Origin: Mastigias papua
Taxonomy: Eukaryota > Cnidaria > Scyphozoa > Rhizostomeae > Mastigiidae
NCBI GenBank assembly: GCA_964019165.1
Contig: OZ025268.1
Location: 20,314,274 to 20,378,273, forward strand
Length of the DNA: 64,000 nt
Direction of reading: 5' to 3'
Part shown: positions 11,785 through 25,296 of the stretch, in pieces
Layout of the letters: each line of letters begins with the position of its first letter
How positions within the stretch are numbered: position 1 is the stretch's first letter
Notes under the pieces: model-generated
What the model saw: only the letters and a program-made list of their open reading frames with translations
Database searches by the model: none
Told to the model about the DNA's origin: nothing
Translations under genes and position numbers: made by a program

Positions 11785-14340
11785 AATTTGGCAAGATTTT
11801 CTTATTTATCTGAACAGTTTTTCACTCGAATTATGAACCAGTATATGTATATAATATTGAGATCCTCTCATTTCTGTATATAATTAGCTGATATTAGTTC
11901 TGTTTCACGCATGAAACTTAAGCACTCAAGTATCCTCCAAATTCATGTCTAGTCGCTGTACTGTTGCATATATTCAAACATACATCCGTATATAGTGTCC
12001 TTTAGCTGTTTAACCTAGCTGGAGTTTTCAGGAGTAATTTGCAGCTCCCTGCTTGAGCTTATGAATAAGTTGGAAATCTTACCTCTATTTTGGATAGGCA
12101 ATTAGAAGATAGGGAGCATCCCCCTTTGGAGTTAGTCAATGGTTTTACTCACTTTCCGAGGATCTACTGTACTCCTAGTTGGGCGCTTTCCCCAATAATA
12201 GTATCTTCTGAGATTTGATCAACTGGTCTTTTATATCGCAATTAATTTAAGAAAAATGCTGTTGATTTCTGTAGTCAGACAATGTAGCACTCGTTTGTTA
12301 TAATGATATCTTAAATTTACGATATTGTAGATATTATCGGTATTTGTCTAGGCCTGTGTATTTCTTGTGTCTCCACTCTGAAGGTTTAGCATATTAACTT
12401 TGCCCCTCTGATTTCAATCCTTTTCCATTCCAGTCCCTACGAGGTACCGACTGTCTGCCAAATTGTGGAATATTCTACCACAAGGAGTATTACCCTCCCC
12501 CCCCTCCGGCCATCTAATAACAGCCTAGAAACAACAAAAACCCTATGCCAGAAACAAAACCAGAAAACAGTGTTCATTGGTGCTTTTAAAAGGGTCAGGC
12601 CCCGTTCACATTGCTCCGTATTCATATGAAAATGGATACAAAAGTATCCGTTTTTGCCTTGCGTTCACATTGCTCCGCTATGAAAACGGAGACTTTTGAA
12701 AACGCACTTTGAAAACGGATACTTTTGAAAACGGAGACTTTTGAAAACGCAAAAATTCAGTGTGAACATCGAAAACGGATACTTTTGAAAACACTAGTAT
12801 AAGACTCAATATCATGCCATTTTCCGCTGTATCTGGAGGGGAGCAATGTGAACACTTATCGTTTTCATAGCGTATTCAAATGTACCCGGAGCAATGTGAA
12901 CAGGCAAAATGGGTCGAAATGAAAACGGATAAAAACGAATACGGAGCAATGTGAACATAGCCTCAGTTAGGAAAACCTGAGCATCCCAGAATGCATCACC
13001 AAGCCTTTTGACCCTCATATTTGAGGGTTAAATGAAACGAGTGTGTTTGCGTGTAATGCGAGGGAGTAAAAAAGGTATTGCAAATTATGGCTTCGCAAGC
13101 GTGCTGGTGGAACGCATAGCAGAAAGGTAAACGTGCATTGGATGCGCACTTTCTATTGAACAAGGATAGGGTAAGCTCATCACTTCACCTCTTATGTATT
13201 CCTTTGTCTACTGTTTGATGTGACTGGTGCCCCTAAGACACGCTTCTCTTTCAAATAGTATAGATCGTTATTAGGCTAGGCCAACTGTATGCTGATATTT
13301 GGTCTAAGGACAATGGCCTGGAGTGATTACTGAGTGAAAAGTATACAGCATTGGAGATATTCGAAGTATATTGGAGCTTCAATGCTGCATTCACTTTTGA
13401 TAGAAGTATTAATCAGTTATTCAAAATGCTTGTTATTGGCAGATCATTGGTAGGTACTACCCTCACACCGGGACTTACATAACTGTGACGATATGAAATG
13501 TTTATCTCAATATCCGGAAGTTCATAAGTCATTCGATAAGGACAATCGGAATCTTCTGGGACATGTTTACTTCGAGATTACCTAAAAAGCTTGCATTATT
13601 TCTGGGAGATGTCTGTTTCTATGTTCTATAGAAGAATCCTCTGGAATATTGCCCCTTGCTAGAATTGCCCTATAAATATACCCAAAAATGTCTGAGATGA
13701 AATCTTATCACGCAGATGAAAAGTTCTGCCCTGTGGACACTTTGAGTATAGTCAATGGGATGTCAATGAAACGAAACTCTATCTGTTAGAACGTCTCAGT
13801 TTGGACATATTTAATAGAATGTTGTTTTATCAAACAAGACACTTCTCACAGAACTGCAATGCAATCCTTTGAAGCTTTCATTCTTGTCTACTACAGGGTG
13901 TATTTAATAAAGTATGACATTTATTTTAATTTAAAACATGCTATTGTGGTTGGCTACTTGTCAAATGGACATGATACCATTCCAAACTGGGCATTTTGAA
14001 AGAGAACTATTCACAGAAATGATGCCAGTTAATGCAAATAAGTTATATAAGATTTATGTGGAAGCATTCTATGTAGAGATTTATAAAAATAATTACTATT
14101 TGATCACTCAACACTCAACAATTACTTATCCATAAAATGGAAGGTTTTGATAATGAACTGAGCATTGATTCATTGCTGAGACCAGCCTCCCTTGGAATGT
14201 CTTGTTTTGAAAGAATGTTACTCCAAAGTTATCTGAGATGAGTAAATGGCATAGCTTGCAAGTTCTTGGCAAAACTAGAATGTATAGATACCTGATATGT
14301 GTACTATAAGCATGTTTCATCTTTGTTGTGTATTTGTTAG
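11784..14340. other. Intergenic region between KNL1 and TRRAP
   Basis: 2.6 kb without a convincing coding exon. It contains a MITE at 12597-12963. A relatively CpG-containing patch around 13020-13126 ends in a plausible donor (agaaag|gtaaac at 13126/13127). That patch could be an untranslated first exon of TRRAP, since the TRRAP coding exon is preceded by a good acceptor at 14340. The patch's only ATG frame (13087) stops after about ten codons, so a coding first exon there is unlikely. Confidence 0.5.
12597..12963. mobile_element. Non-autonomous DNA transposon (MITE), ~370 bp
   Basis: Terminal inverted repeats share gttcacattgctccgtattc at the left end with gaatacggagcaatgtgaac at the right, plus aggc...gcct outside. 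The interior is a mosaic of direct and inverted subrepeats built on the words gaaaacgga, cttttgaaaac and agcaatgtgaac. There is no coding capacity. The structure is hAT/foldback-like, but no clear 8-bp target duplication is visible, so I leave the superfamily open. Confidence 0.75.
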
Positions 14341-14358
14341 GTAGCTGATCAAGGAGCC

Positions 14359-17300
14359 ATGTCTACACAAGAGAGCATAAATCTTTTTAATAAATTCCAT
14401 CAGTATACAAATATACTTGCAGACAAATCACAACGTGAGTAAACAAAGTCATTACATCTTGCATGGTTATACCAAGGTAGAAGATGGCAAACATTTAGTC
14501 ATGACATATTTAGCATTGAGGAATAACTTTTGGTTAATTTTTCTTATTTTGTTTAAAGATGTTTCCATCTTTCAATACTCTGGAGTGTCTTTTTTGTTGC
14601 ATATTTGAATAGTTATGCACTGTTCATAACTTTGTTTTACAGAAAATAATCAGAAATTGTCTAGTTACTTAAAAAGTATATCATTATGAAATGAAAAAGA
14701 AGTGAAGATTTAGTTTTCAAATAGAAAATAAAACAGTAGAAGCATTTCAAGAGCATTCAAAAAACTTTAAGATGATAAAGTAATGTATCATAGATTTTAG
14801 TAAATGTTTGCCTGTTGTTGTTAAAATCTTACTGGACTTATGATCTTTGATGGTTTTATTTTTTAGCAATTAAAACAAGATTAATAGCTGCCCAAGATAT
14901 AAGTGAAGGCTTTGAGGTAACTTATTTAATAATATTATAAGATCATTATATAGATGATGCTTATGAAAGTATTACTGTCATTTTAATTGCTCTTCCTATT
15001 TAAAGTTATTTTTCAATTATTATGAATTGATTCCATTTTGAGTGTCCTGCCTTCATTTGGCATGGCAAAAAGCAGAATCTTTTAACATAGAGTCACCTAC
15101 CAAATTATTCTGACTTAGTCATACTTGATATCTTATGGGGCCATCCAAAATTGGTAGTTTTAGCATCACATATTTGTTGAGCAATCCATATACTTAAGGT
15201 TTCAAGATTTATTTGGATATGATATTGATAAAAATTAATTCTTCATCTTTAATTTGCAGAATATTGTTGCATCTCCACATTATTCTGCTTTTCTTGAGTT
15301 TGGAATTCCAAAGTTTTTACAAACCTTGCGGGATGGTATGTACTGCTTTGACATATATTTTTTGCATCACATACCACATTAATTATGTGGGTTTTCCTTA
15401 CAATATTCATATTTAGTTAGATTATTTGATAGCCTAGTTGTTTCTCTGGACAAGTGGCAGAGTGGTTAGAGCACTTGTCTGCTGTGTGGTTCAAGATGAA
15501 CCTTAGGCCATAATGTGGATGCTTGCTCACTGTCCACCCAGCAGCAAATTGGTATCAGATTGTAACACCTGGAAATTAAAAGTAGTGAGGAAAGAAACTG
15601 GCCATAATACCTCAAGATACCAATGGCTCAGGATATGTGTCCTCACTAACAGGCACTCCCCAACATATGTAAATGTTGGGACATAGGACTAACATAGGAC
15701 TAACCTCTAGCTGTTGCTTCAAGAATCTGATTTGAAAGACAACAATGATTTAATGCAATTCTGTGCAAAATCTTGATATTTACATTAAATGCCTCTTTTC
15801 CATATAACTCTCTTTTCAGGTGAACCACAGTTTGTGTCTGAAACTACTGAGCAGGTAATAGTTATTACTTTGTCATTTCAAAGTCTTTTTTGTGCTTATA
15901 GGACTCATCTATTCTTTTGTTCTAGTTTTGAGAGCTCCATCTGTATTTTTAGCCATTTTATAGTGTTGTCTTCAGTTGGTATCCTCAGACTCAGCTAATG
16001 ATGATGCATTTTTATATTTTTATGTAGCTAATAGCATTTCTATTTGTATTTATTTATAAGTATAGTGTTTTTATACCTTTTAATCAGGAGTTTCGAAAAC
16101 TTCTCTTGGAGATAATCCACAGAATACCAACCAATGAACAGTTGAAGCCATATCTGAAGGTGAACCAAAATTCAATGCCGTATTTACATTTGATTCTAAG
16201 TCACAGTGTATAATTGTTTTTTAGCTGCAGCTTGTAAACGAGGACAGCTTATAAATAATAATGTTCTGTCATATATTATGTTATGTTTTATTTTTTTTCT
16301 TACATTATATCATGTTATATTTTGTTGTTTTGCTGTAAGTGAGACTTAGTCAATTATGCCATGGTTTATTTTGATTTTGATAAAATGTTCACCTATTTCA
16401 GCCAATTCTGACACTGATGTTTGAGCTCTTAGAGGTAAAATTCACTGTTTAATATGATAGGTTCATATTATGCAAAGTCTATTGAAGTTATCTTGGCTCT
16501 TTAGAAAAAATATTTAATTAGACAATTTACTGATCAATTATTTGCACATCTGGCTTTAATTGAAATGAGCATTACAAATAGCTATTGTTGTTTGATCTTT
16601 ACTGTCATTATGCCACTTGACAGATCAGAAATTGTTCACATAGATGCAGTAGGGCTATACATTAATGTATCTAAGAGAGCTTATTATATGTACAACATGA
16701 ATCATTTATTATTGTTTCCTTAGTATCATTTGTTATACATCTCACTTTTTATAATGTTTCATCATTCAGATTGACAATGAAGAGAATGTGTTGGTAGCAT
16801 TGAGAGTAATAATAGAGCTACATAAACAGTATAGGCCACAAATGCCATCAGAGGTAAAAGCTGTCTTTTTTTGCAAGCAAATGTTTTCTGTTCATTCATG
16901 TGTGTTTAGTAGAACCTTAACTTCAAGAATAACTATTTGTAGACCTTTCTCATACCTTGAAATTCAATTCTATGCCAAACAACTGATTTTGGTTTTGAAA
17001 TAATGGCTGAATGCCATATTATCTTTGATATGGATTTTGAAATTTTGCCAGCTTTCTTGGCAGCTTGTTAATCCATCAGTTTCATTTCCATGTTCTTGTT
17101 TCCTGTAGATTCAGACATTCCTTTCATTTGTCAAAAGAATGTTCAAGGATTTTCCGAACAATGCAGTATGAATCCTTAGTTATCACTTGTTTTGTGCGAT
17201 AAGCGTTGTCATTTTTGATATGCCTCATATTATAATTGCTCAGATATTTTGAAGATCTTCATCCACCAAAAAACTATGCTGTTCTGTCTCCTGAGCTTTT

Positions 17301-20300
17301 CAAAGTCATATATGTTCAAGCATTTCCATACTACTGATGTATTAAGAATGAAAGAGTGAGAAATTGCCTATTTATTTTATTCAATATAAATGAGTTCATT
17401 TAGTTTCCATTTGAATTGGCTGAGTTTTGTCCTGTGGTATCAGCTTGTCACATACTTAATCTGATAATTTTTGCAATGTAATCTTATGTCTACTTTTGGA
17501 CAAGAGAATTGAGCGTAGTTAATTTTTTAAGATCATATTTGTAATTATCTCAAAATGAATCTCTTGCAGAGATAGTAGACTTAGAGTATTACTACACTGT
17601 CATAAAACATTATTGATTAAATCATTGATTTGTTTGTATTTGCTTGTAAGACATTTTAGGAATTTAAAATGAAATTAAAAGTGTGGTATCATCTTTCACA
17701 GAAAGTTCACTTTAATGTGGTATCAGTTGGCGCAGATGGGGTACTTCCCCCAGAAGGCTCTGATACTTCAAAGAATGCCCTTGGAAATGTTCAAAATGCT
17801 GGCAAAGTCCCTGGCACACCTTCACCATCTGGTGAGGTTGGCAGTAAGAGCCAGGTAACAAGTTTTTGATGATTCATATATGGACACAGTGCATCTTATG
17901 CTTATCTGTGAACTGTAGCTGGCATTGGGTTAAATCATTGATGAAGATATATGTGCTAGTGTCAAATATTTAATTGCTACCAGATGAAAGAGTGAAGGAA
18001 TGAATGAATGAATGAATGAATGAATGAATGAATGAGTGAATTAGCATCTGCTGTTAGAAACTACATGTCTTGGTGTCAGTAATAACAAGGAGGTATCAGG
18101 CCTTGCCCTATGCAAAACAAAGGTGCTCTAGAAAATGAGCTCCTTGGATAATGTAGGGGCTCTGTTTCACACCCCTTCTAGGAATTCATACCTATGACTC
18201 CAAGAATTTGTGCTCTATGCATAATCTTAAACACAGTTTAGGTGCTCATGCTCAATTGAGCCCCTTTCCAAGCAAGGCCTGCGCCTGGTGTATAATGGAA
18301 TCAACGTGTTTGCATGGGAATCTCAGTTTATCATCCCACGTAAGATATGCAGCAATTACTTTCATTTATATCTAATATTTTTGTATCATATGTTTATAGC
18401 AGTATAAAATGTTTTATTGCCTTTTCTAATTTTTTGACCTATATCTTGTATATGGAGTAATTTTGTTTATCTCCAGTCGAATTGCATTGCTAAAGCGACA
18501 ACATCTCTGAAGGTTTTGTCAGAACTGCCAATAATAGTCGTCATTATTTACCAGGTACGTCTGATGTTGTAATTTGGAAAGTAATACGTAGAAACCTAGT
18601 TGTGTGGATTGCAGGCAATATAGTTTATGAGTTAATGCAGTCCCTTCTCTTTAAGATTTTGACGTATACAGACCCAACTGTGTTCGAGTATGTCATATCA
18701 AATCGAGTTTTGTTGCTCTGTTAAAGGCCTAGTATTACAGGAGAAAGAAAATAGAGTCATGTTATGCAATGAAAACAGAATATGTTGGCTTAACAATTCA
18801 TATTTAGAAGAAGGCTCGTTTTTCATTACCTCTGTAAGGCACGATTTGATGCTATTTGCTTGTCGCCTTCCAGTGCAGCCAATTTAATCGATCTCTGTCC
18901 CCCAACTGATGGATTTGACAACCCTCTTTTACAGTGTCAAATAGGATTTTAATTAAAACCGACAGTCTCGTCAGGTTTAGTTGAATTTTAACTGACGTGA
19001 TTTTAAGTGCTTTTGGGAGTAACTTTGGCAGTTATACAGCTCAGACCATTTAATTATCTCTCATCTAGTACTCTCTGTCATTCATGTCTTGAAACTATAA
19101 ATCAGAACGTCTAATGATAACAGTTTTTATGATTTAGCTGTAATGAGCAGTGCCTACTGCGAAGCTTTTTTGCACTTTGAAGAATATCGTCATCTTTGAT
19201 TAATTGCAGATTTACAAGCAGAATGTGGATAGTGTTATCAGTGAATTTGTCGGCTTGGTCATGACAACTATTACACTCCAACCAACGCTTTCTGCAAGGT
19301 TTGACTTTTTGTTAAACTTTAGGGCGAGGCTGACGATGATAAGTATTTGTTGCCTTCGAACTTAGGTAGTCTCATGTCATGCAAAAGTAGACCTTAGAAG
19401 AAACTATATACTTAATGATACGGCCAAGCCATGTTTTTGAGCGTTCGGAAATCTTTCTATTTTAGTCGTCCATATTCCTGTACTTTATTACAAGGGTGTG
19501 TTTTTTACTTTTACTTGTTATTTCTGAATTTTGAAATTCCCTGTTTGGTTATCAACTGAAAATAGCTATACGTGATGTAATATTTATTGATTTATTTTTA
19601 GAAAATCTCCAAATTTCAACAAGGAAGTTTATGTTGATTTCACATCAGTTCAAATAAAAACTCTCTCAGTTCTCGCGTATTTTGTCAGAATATTCCAGGT
19701 ACTTTCCTACATTCTTTTATTTGTGATATTAATTATTAGCTAATATTTCTAACGTTTGCTTATGATATCGTTAACTTCCATTTGCTCTCTTTGTTTTAAT
19801 TCATGATATCGATTTGTGTTTCCTAAGATTATCTCATTATTTTCACTATCGCACAAAAATATGGAAACATTTTTAGCATGGTGAATGTTCTTTTTTCGTC
19901 TGACACTCATCAGACCATGAAAAGTCGGGTGACGACCATAAAGGTAAAGGTAAATAAACAACCAGATTCGGATGGAAAAATGTAGTTCCACCTTTAGTTC
20001 GCTACCCAACTTTTCATACGCTGATGAGAATCGGTTGTAAAAGAACTTTCGGTATGCTAAGGAATGTTTCCTCTTTTTCATGCGATAGTGAAATTCTGTA
20101 TTATACTCTTGTAGTGTCACCAGTCTAGTCATTGTTTTTTAATCCCCCGTACAGGATCGTGTGGCACAGTCTTTGACGAATTTGGTAGGAGGAATGCTTA
20201 GTCTCTTTCGCTATTGTCCTCAGGTAAGGTTCAGTACTAAGGGTCAAATTATTGCTTTGTATAGCCGTGATTCGCGCATGAAACCTACACTGATAACATT

Positions 20301-23270
20301 AGGAACTTAGATTTGTATTTGGGTATAATGTAAAGTTTGCTGGGCTTCTATTGTCAAGGTGGTAGAGGTGTAAAAGGAGGTAGGATCAGATAAGATTTTG
20401 GTGAGGTACCACGACTGTCTGTGTCAATGATTAAACTATTTTGTAATTTTATCATGCTATCATTAATCATTTGTGGCTTTAGAATGGAAGTGAACAGCTT
20501 TACATATGAAGCAGAAACGTTTGAAAAGTAACTTTATTTAGCACCGAAGTTAGTATTTTACTAGTTAAAATGTATACTGATATGCATTCAAATTTTTTGT
20601 TTATTTTTTCATTTTAAGGAAGTCGCTCATCTTCGGAAAGAGCTCTTAATTGATGCAAAGCACATCCTAGGAACAGACTTGCGAAATAGTAAGTTTATAT
20701 GGTTGGATCTTTTTAGTGTAATGCTCAAAATTGGATGAAGGTGTAACTGAATGTTTAGATTGCTTTTCTGGCGTGGAAAAAGGCGATGGTTAAAGATATA
20801 CCTGGAACCATAGTTGGATACATGCTTACCCCCTGCGCAGTACCAACTTTGGAGATCTATAGCAGCAATTGAAGGAATTTGTTATCCTAACTAACGCCAC
20901 TACTCACTCAAGATAGGTAGCCTCTTTAGCGTGTAATCCTCAACATGGAACTAAACTTTACTTGTATCTCAGATAAGTGAAGTTTTGGACGATTCGTAAC
21001 CCAATCTGTTTATTGATATCTTAGCATTGATCAGTTGAATGGTGTTCCTTTGTATGGCTGTTGCAGAGTTGATTATATTTTGAATTGAAATTCAATAAAT
21101 TCATAAGTAGGGCCTATTTAGTTTGATCGTTGAATTTCTTCTCACCAAAAATAGAATGAATTGCGCTAATGGTTCCTCTCTCGACGTATACATAGCCATC
21201 AGGAATCAGATGCCATTACTGATCACTCTGTTTTGCTCCCTGTAGAATTTGTCGCGCACATAGAGCAGTTATTTGATGAGGATGTCTTAATTGGAAATGG
21301 ATGGACAGTCAATGAGGGAATCCGTCCTCTTGCATACAGCACTTTGGCTGATTTTGCCCACCACGTTAGGTCTCAACTCTCATTACCAAACCTGGCATTA
21401 GCTGTACATCTATTTGCCAAGAATGTTCACGATGAATCGCTTTTACTTAGTATTCAAAGAATGTCATGCAAGGTAAAATTTGGTAGTTTTTTCTTATATC
21501 ATTTGTACAATCTTCCTCTTGATACCCCAGTGTTTCTAGGAAATCTTCATACTGGATGACTTGCCTTCATATTCTCTGTGTAACCTAAAGTCATGACTTT
21601 TCCCAGGCTGCAGAAGCAGAGAAACTAGCCTTGTGCTATAGCCTTAGCAGCCCTTCTATTCATGACTAGCTATTTGATATTAAGAGTTATCTCTTTCTAG
21701 CCACTTACTACGAGGTCTTGGAAACAATCCTTAATTCTGGATAGACAGCCCAAAAATCATTTTTTTAGGGATCTTAAGATTTATCATCAAAGTGTTATAA
21801 ATGCATGTGATTTGAATAATGAAATTTTCTTGTTTCAGTTGCTGCTGAATCTGGTTGATTGCATAAGGCAGAAAAGTGATGAACAAGGAGTAGTACGTTG
21901 AATTTTCTTGTTACAATATTTTGTTATTATATAAGTGCAGGGGTTGTTTGATTTGCTGCTCATGTTGATATGTGATTTTCAAAAGTTTAGCTGACTTCAA
22001 GCTAATAGTTTTTGGATTGTCTGCAGCGAAAATAGAATCCTTTTTGTGAAATTGGCAGATTGCGAGAAAATGAATGTTGTGAGTAGTCTTTAATTAGGTA
22101 ATGTCTACTTGTTTGTTTTTGTATTCATGTATGTATTTAATGGCTGTTAAATTATTGAATAGGTTGTAAAATCCACTCTTTTTTGTGTTTCATATCGATG
22201 TCATCAATGTCAGGAAATGATCATAAATTTGTCATGAGAAGGGATTTTTGTAGTATATCATTTAAAAACTGTATATTGAAAACCACCAAGGTTGCTGTTT
22301 CATGTTAATTTTTGTAAAAGTGATGTGCACAGAACCATTTGATGTTCCAAGAGAGTCTATCGAATGTTATATTTCATAGGGTAGAGAAATACTGATGAAA
22401 ATGTTGGAAGTGTTCGTTAGAAAGTTTAAGACAACAGCAACGCATCATATACCAGCAATACTGGAAAAATGGTATGTTCCTAGATTAAATACTCAAGAAT
22501 GCTCTTTATTTGTGATTTACTTCAATAAAATGTGAATGAATGACTGCTGTCTTGTGAAGCCAGTAATTTTTATTGTCTGTAGTGATTGTCCCAATTTTGC
22601 TACATTTTCGCTTACATTAGGGCTGTACATAGCCGTCGCATCGGACATAGGGTATTTCTGCATAGTTGGGAACTGCCCACAAAATTGAGCTTAAGATTGC
22701 ATAAAATGTCCCATGGTTGGGAAAGGTTACAAGCCAAGAATTATGTGAGTCGTATAAATTAGGCTTTGAAAAGTTTCGATGTCTATACCCCTGTTGCTGT
22801 GCAATTTGCTGAGACTCAATGGCCTTTTTGCAACGAAGAAGTGGTTTATAAGAACTTAGTACTCTGCTGCTAGAAAAATTGGGAAAGTTCAATTCTGGAT
22901 TTCTGAGATTTTAGAAAATTAAATTATATACCTTTAAATTTCCAATATTCACGCAAGACAGTCATCGCTTTGACTTAATTTGTATGGAATTCTTGTGGCG
23001 AGTAGTGCTATGCCAACTCGAACGTTCTCGCCAAGAAAGCCTTAAGAAAGCTTCCGTAATGATTGGAAAAATTTCTTAAAAAACTTACGTGTATTGCTCT
23101 GAAATGTAATTTTTTGCTTTTTATAGCTTTTTTGGGGTTACTTCTCTTGGCATTTTTTTACTGGTGATTTCAAATATCAATTTTGTATTTCCAGCCAACC
23201 TTCGGAAGGAGTAGCTAATCCAAAACAAGACGAAAAATCGCAAAGCACTTTGACGGATGTTAAGGACAAG
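14359..23270 (+). CDS. TRRAP: TRRAP exons 1-19: N-terminal HEAT solenoid
   Basis: Exons: 14359-14434, 14867-14916, 15260-15335, 15820-15854, 16088-16159, 16402-16434, 16770-16853, 17109-17165, 17244-17304 (or -17313), 17702-17854, 18477-18554, 19210-19298, 19602-19698, 20155-20223, 20619-20688, 21246-21472, 21839-21892, 22380-22471 and 23195-23270. Readable landmarks are [19 protein letters not shown] (16088), [21 protein letters not shown] (first two exons after 16402), [16 protein letters not shown] (18477), [18 protein letters not shown] (20619) and [16 protein letters not shown] (21246). Phases are consistent except between 17165 and 17244. Exon 17702-17854 encodes a Gly/Pro/Ser-rich linker longer than I recall in the human protein. 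The linker in 23195-23270 is charged and lacks the long proline tract of vertebrate TRRAP. Confidence 0.9.
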
Positions 23271-25102
23271 GTTTGAACTCGTACTTTTTTGTTTTTGATT
23301 GGGCGTGTAAACTTTAGATAACCTGTTACTTTTTTACGGTCTAGGAACTTATATGTCGAACTGTCTATTTGTAACCATTAGCAACGAAGAGGTTCGATTA
23401 GTGATTGCAGAGAGCATAGAGCAATGCAAAGAGCAGCTTTTTTCTTCGTCTGGCATTTCCATTGTGCAAGAAGCTCCTAAAATTCTCCTTGAGACAATTA
23501 TATCCAATCGAAAAATTCATGTTGCAAGTGATTAATTTCCGTGAAGCTAACATTATATCCAGTTTTTAGATAAGATTTTATGTAAGATATGCTGTATTAC
23601 CTCGAATTTAACAAATTACAATTTTCATTATTCTTTTCAATTCTGCCTGTAGTCAATTAAGTTTTTACTAATAATCACATAAAATCTTTTCCTTCTAGAC
23701 AATTTCTTGGCGTGGTAAGTCGTGGGATTTCTCGAGTACCAAACAAGAGTTATTTAGATATGTGATTGTATTTCTGTTATCATGCCTAGCTCATTTAGCA
23801 AATTGAACAAAACTGCACGGCTTTGAAGAAGGACACAATTTATCATTAAGTGCACTAATGGATTTTTTTGCCTACCTACTTCTATGGTGACATTGCTTCA
23901 TGGTTGAATTTTGATTTTGTACTGAACATATGCATAGCAGATAAGGAGTTGATATCATATATGCATGATTTTAAGAGATCGCACAGATTATATCGATAGT
24001 TCTAGGAGGGGTACAGATTTGCTCTCTCAGAATCATTTGTAGAATTTTTTAGAGATGCCTTGTAGCATATGTCAGCAACCGCCTATTTGTCGACTGAGAT
24101 GTGGTAGTATTTACGTGCATTATTTTGTTCGTATTATTAGGGATTTCATCACATCTTCTTTCTTTACACCCTTCTCTTATTGCAAATGGTGCTTTTTCTT
24201 TTTATCAAGGTACTGGTAACAAGGACAATGTATCTGTTGGAGATTACAGAGAAATGGTAAAGACATTAGTGTGTGGTGTAAAGACTATTACATGGGGTGC
24301 TGGATCATGCAAATTATCACCCACAGGCAAGCTCATCTATATGGTTTTGAAATCCTGCATGTTTTAGTTATATTTAATGCCAAGGTTTCTGGATTACTTT
24401 ATAACTTCGAACCACAGCAATATGTCAGTTATGTTATCTGAACTTTTTAATTTTAGTGGATTAAATATTGGTATGTATGATTCTTTACTTTAGAAGTAAA
24501 CTATCCGTTGATTTGACTTTTTTATTCAACGTTGAAGATATGGCATATTTCTGTAGAAAGGTGTCTTTTTCCTTGGATGATTTTAGTTAGAATAAAAACA
24601 CATAAGGCGAGAAGCTACATGACTTGTTGAATTGTTTTTTCTCTAAATTTCTCATCGCAGAGGCACAAATGCCAGTTTATCCGCAGGGAAGCAAGATCTT
24701 TTTACCAAGTGAAACTAAGATCTTCATCAGACTTTTGAAATACGGTAAATTTTCCATTCTGTTTTTGTACTCATTTATTGACGTCTCAATCTGTTGTCGT
24801 TTCATGCACCCATGTGATGAAGACAGATCCATTGTACTAGTTACTGTTCCCTTGGTTCCTACTGCTTTGGTCCTAAACCACAGTTTCTTCACCATGGAAT
24901 TGCTTTATGTGTTACTTGGACTTGGGAGCTGTTTATACAGGGGGAAGCTGTTTTTTATCTATTGCTATCTACGTTTCACATATTCTGATCAAGCGACGAG
25001 AGAAAGAGTGCGTGAGTGAGTGAGTGAGTGAGTGAGTGAGTGAGTGAGTGAGTGAGTGAGTAAGTGAGTGAATGAGTGTGTGTTTGTGTGTGTGTGTGTG
25101 TG

Positions 25103-25177
<75 letters not shown>

Positions 25178-25240
25178 TGCCTGTATGTGTGTGTGTGCGT
25201 GTGTGTATGTGTGTGTGCGTGTATGTGTGTGTGTGCGTGT

Positions 25241-25296
<56 letters not shown>

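Noticed and set aside
13081..13126. ATG-containing exon as the TRRAP translation start
   Set aside because: The frame from this ATG stops after ten codons; it may be 5' UTR at most.
17166..17180. U12-type (AT-AC) intron at the anomalous TRRAP junction
   Set aside because: atccttag resembles the U12 donor core but is offset from any usable boundary, and the 3' end is a normal cag; not enough to call.
19749..20132. 127-residue minus-strand open frame
   Set aside because: It lies across a foldback element inside a TRRAP intron and has no domain-like pattern.
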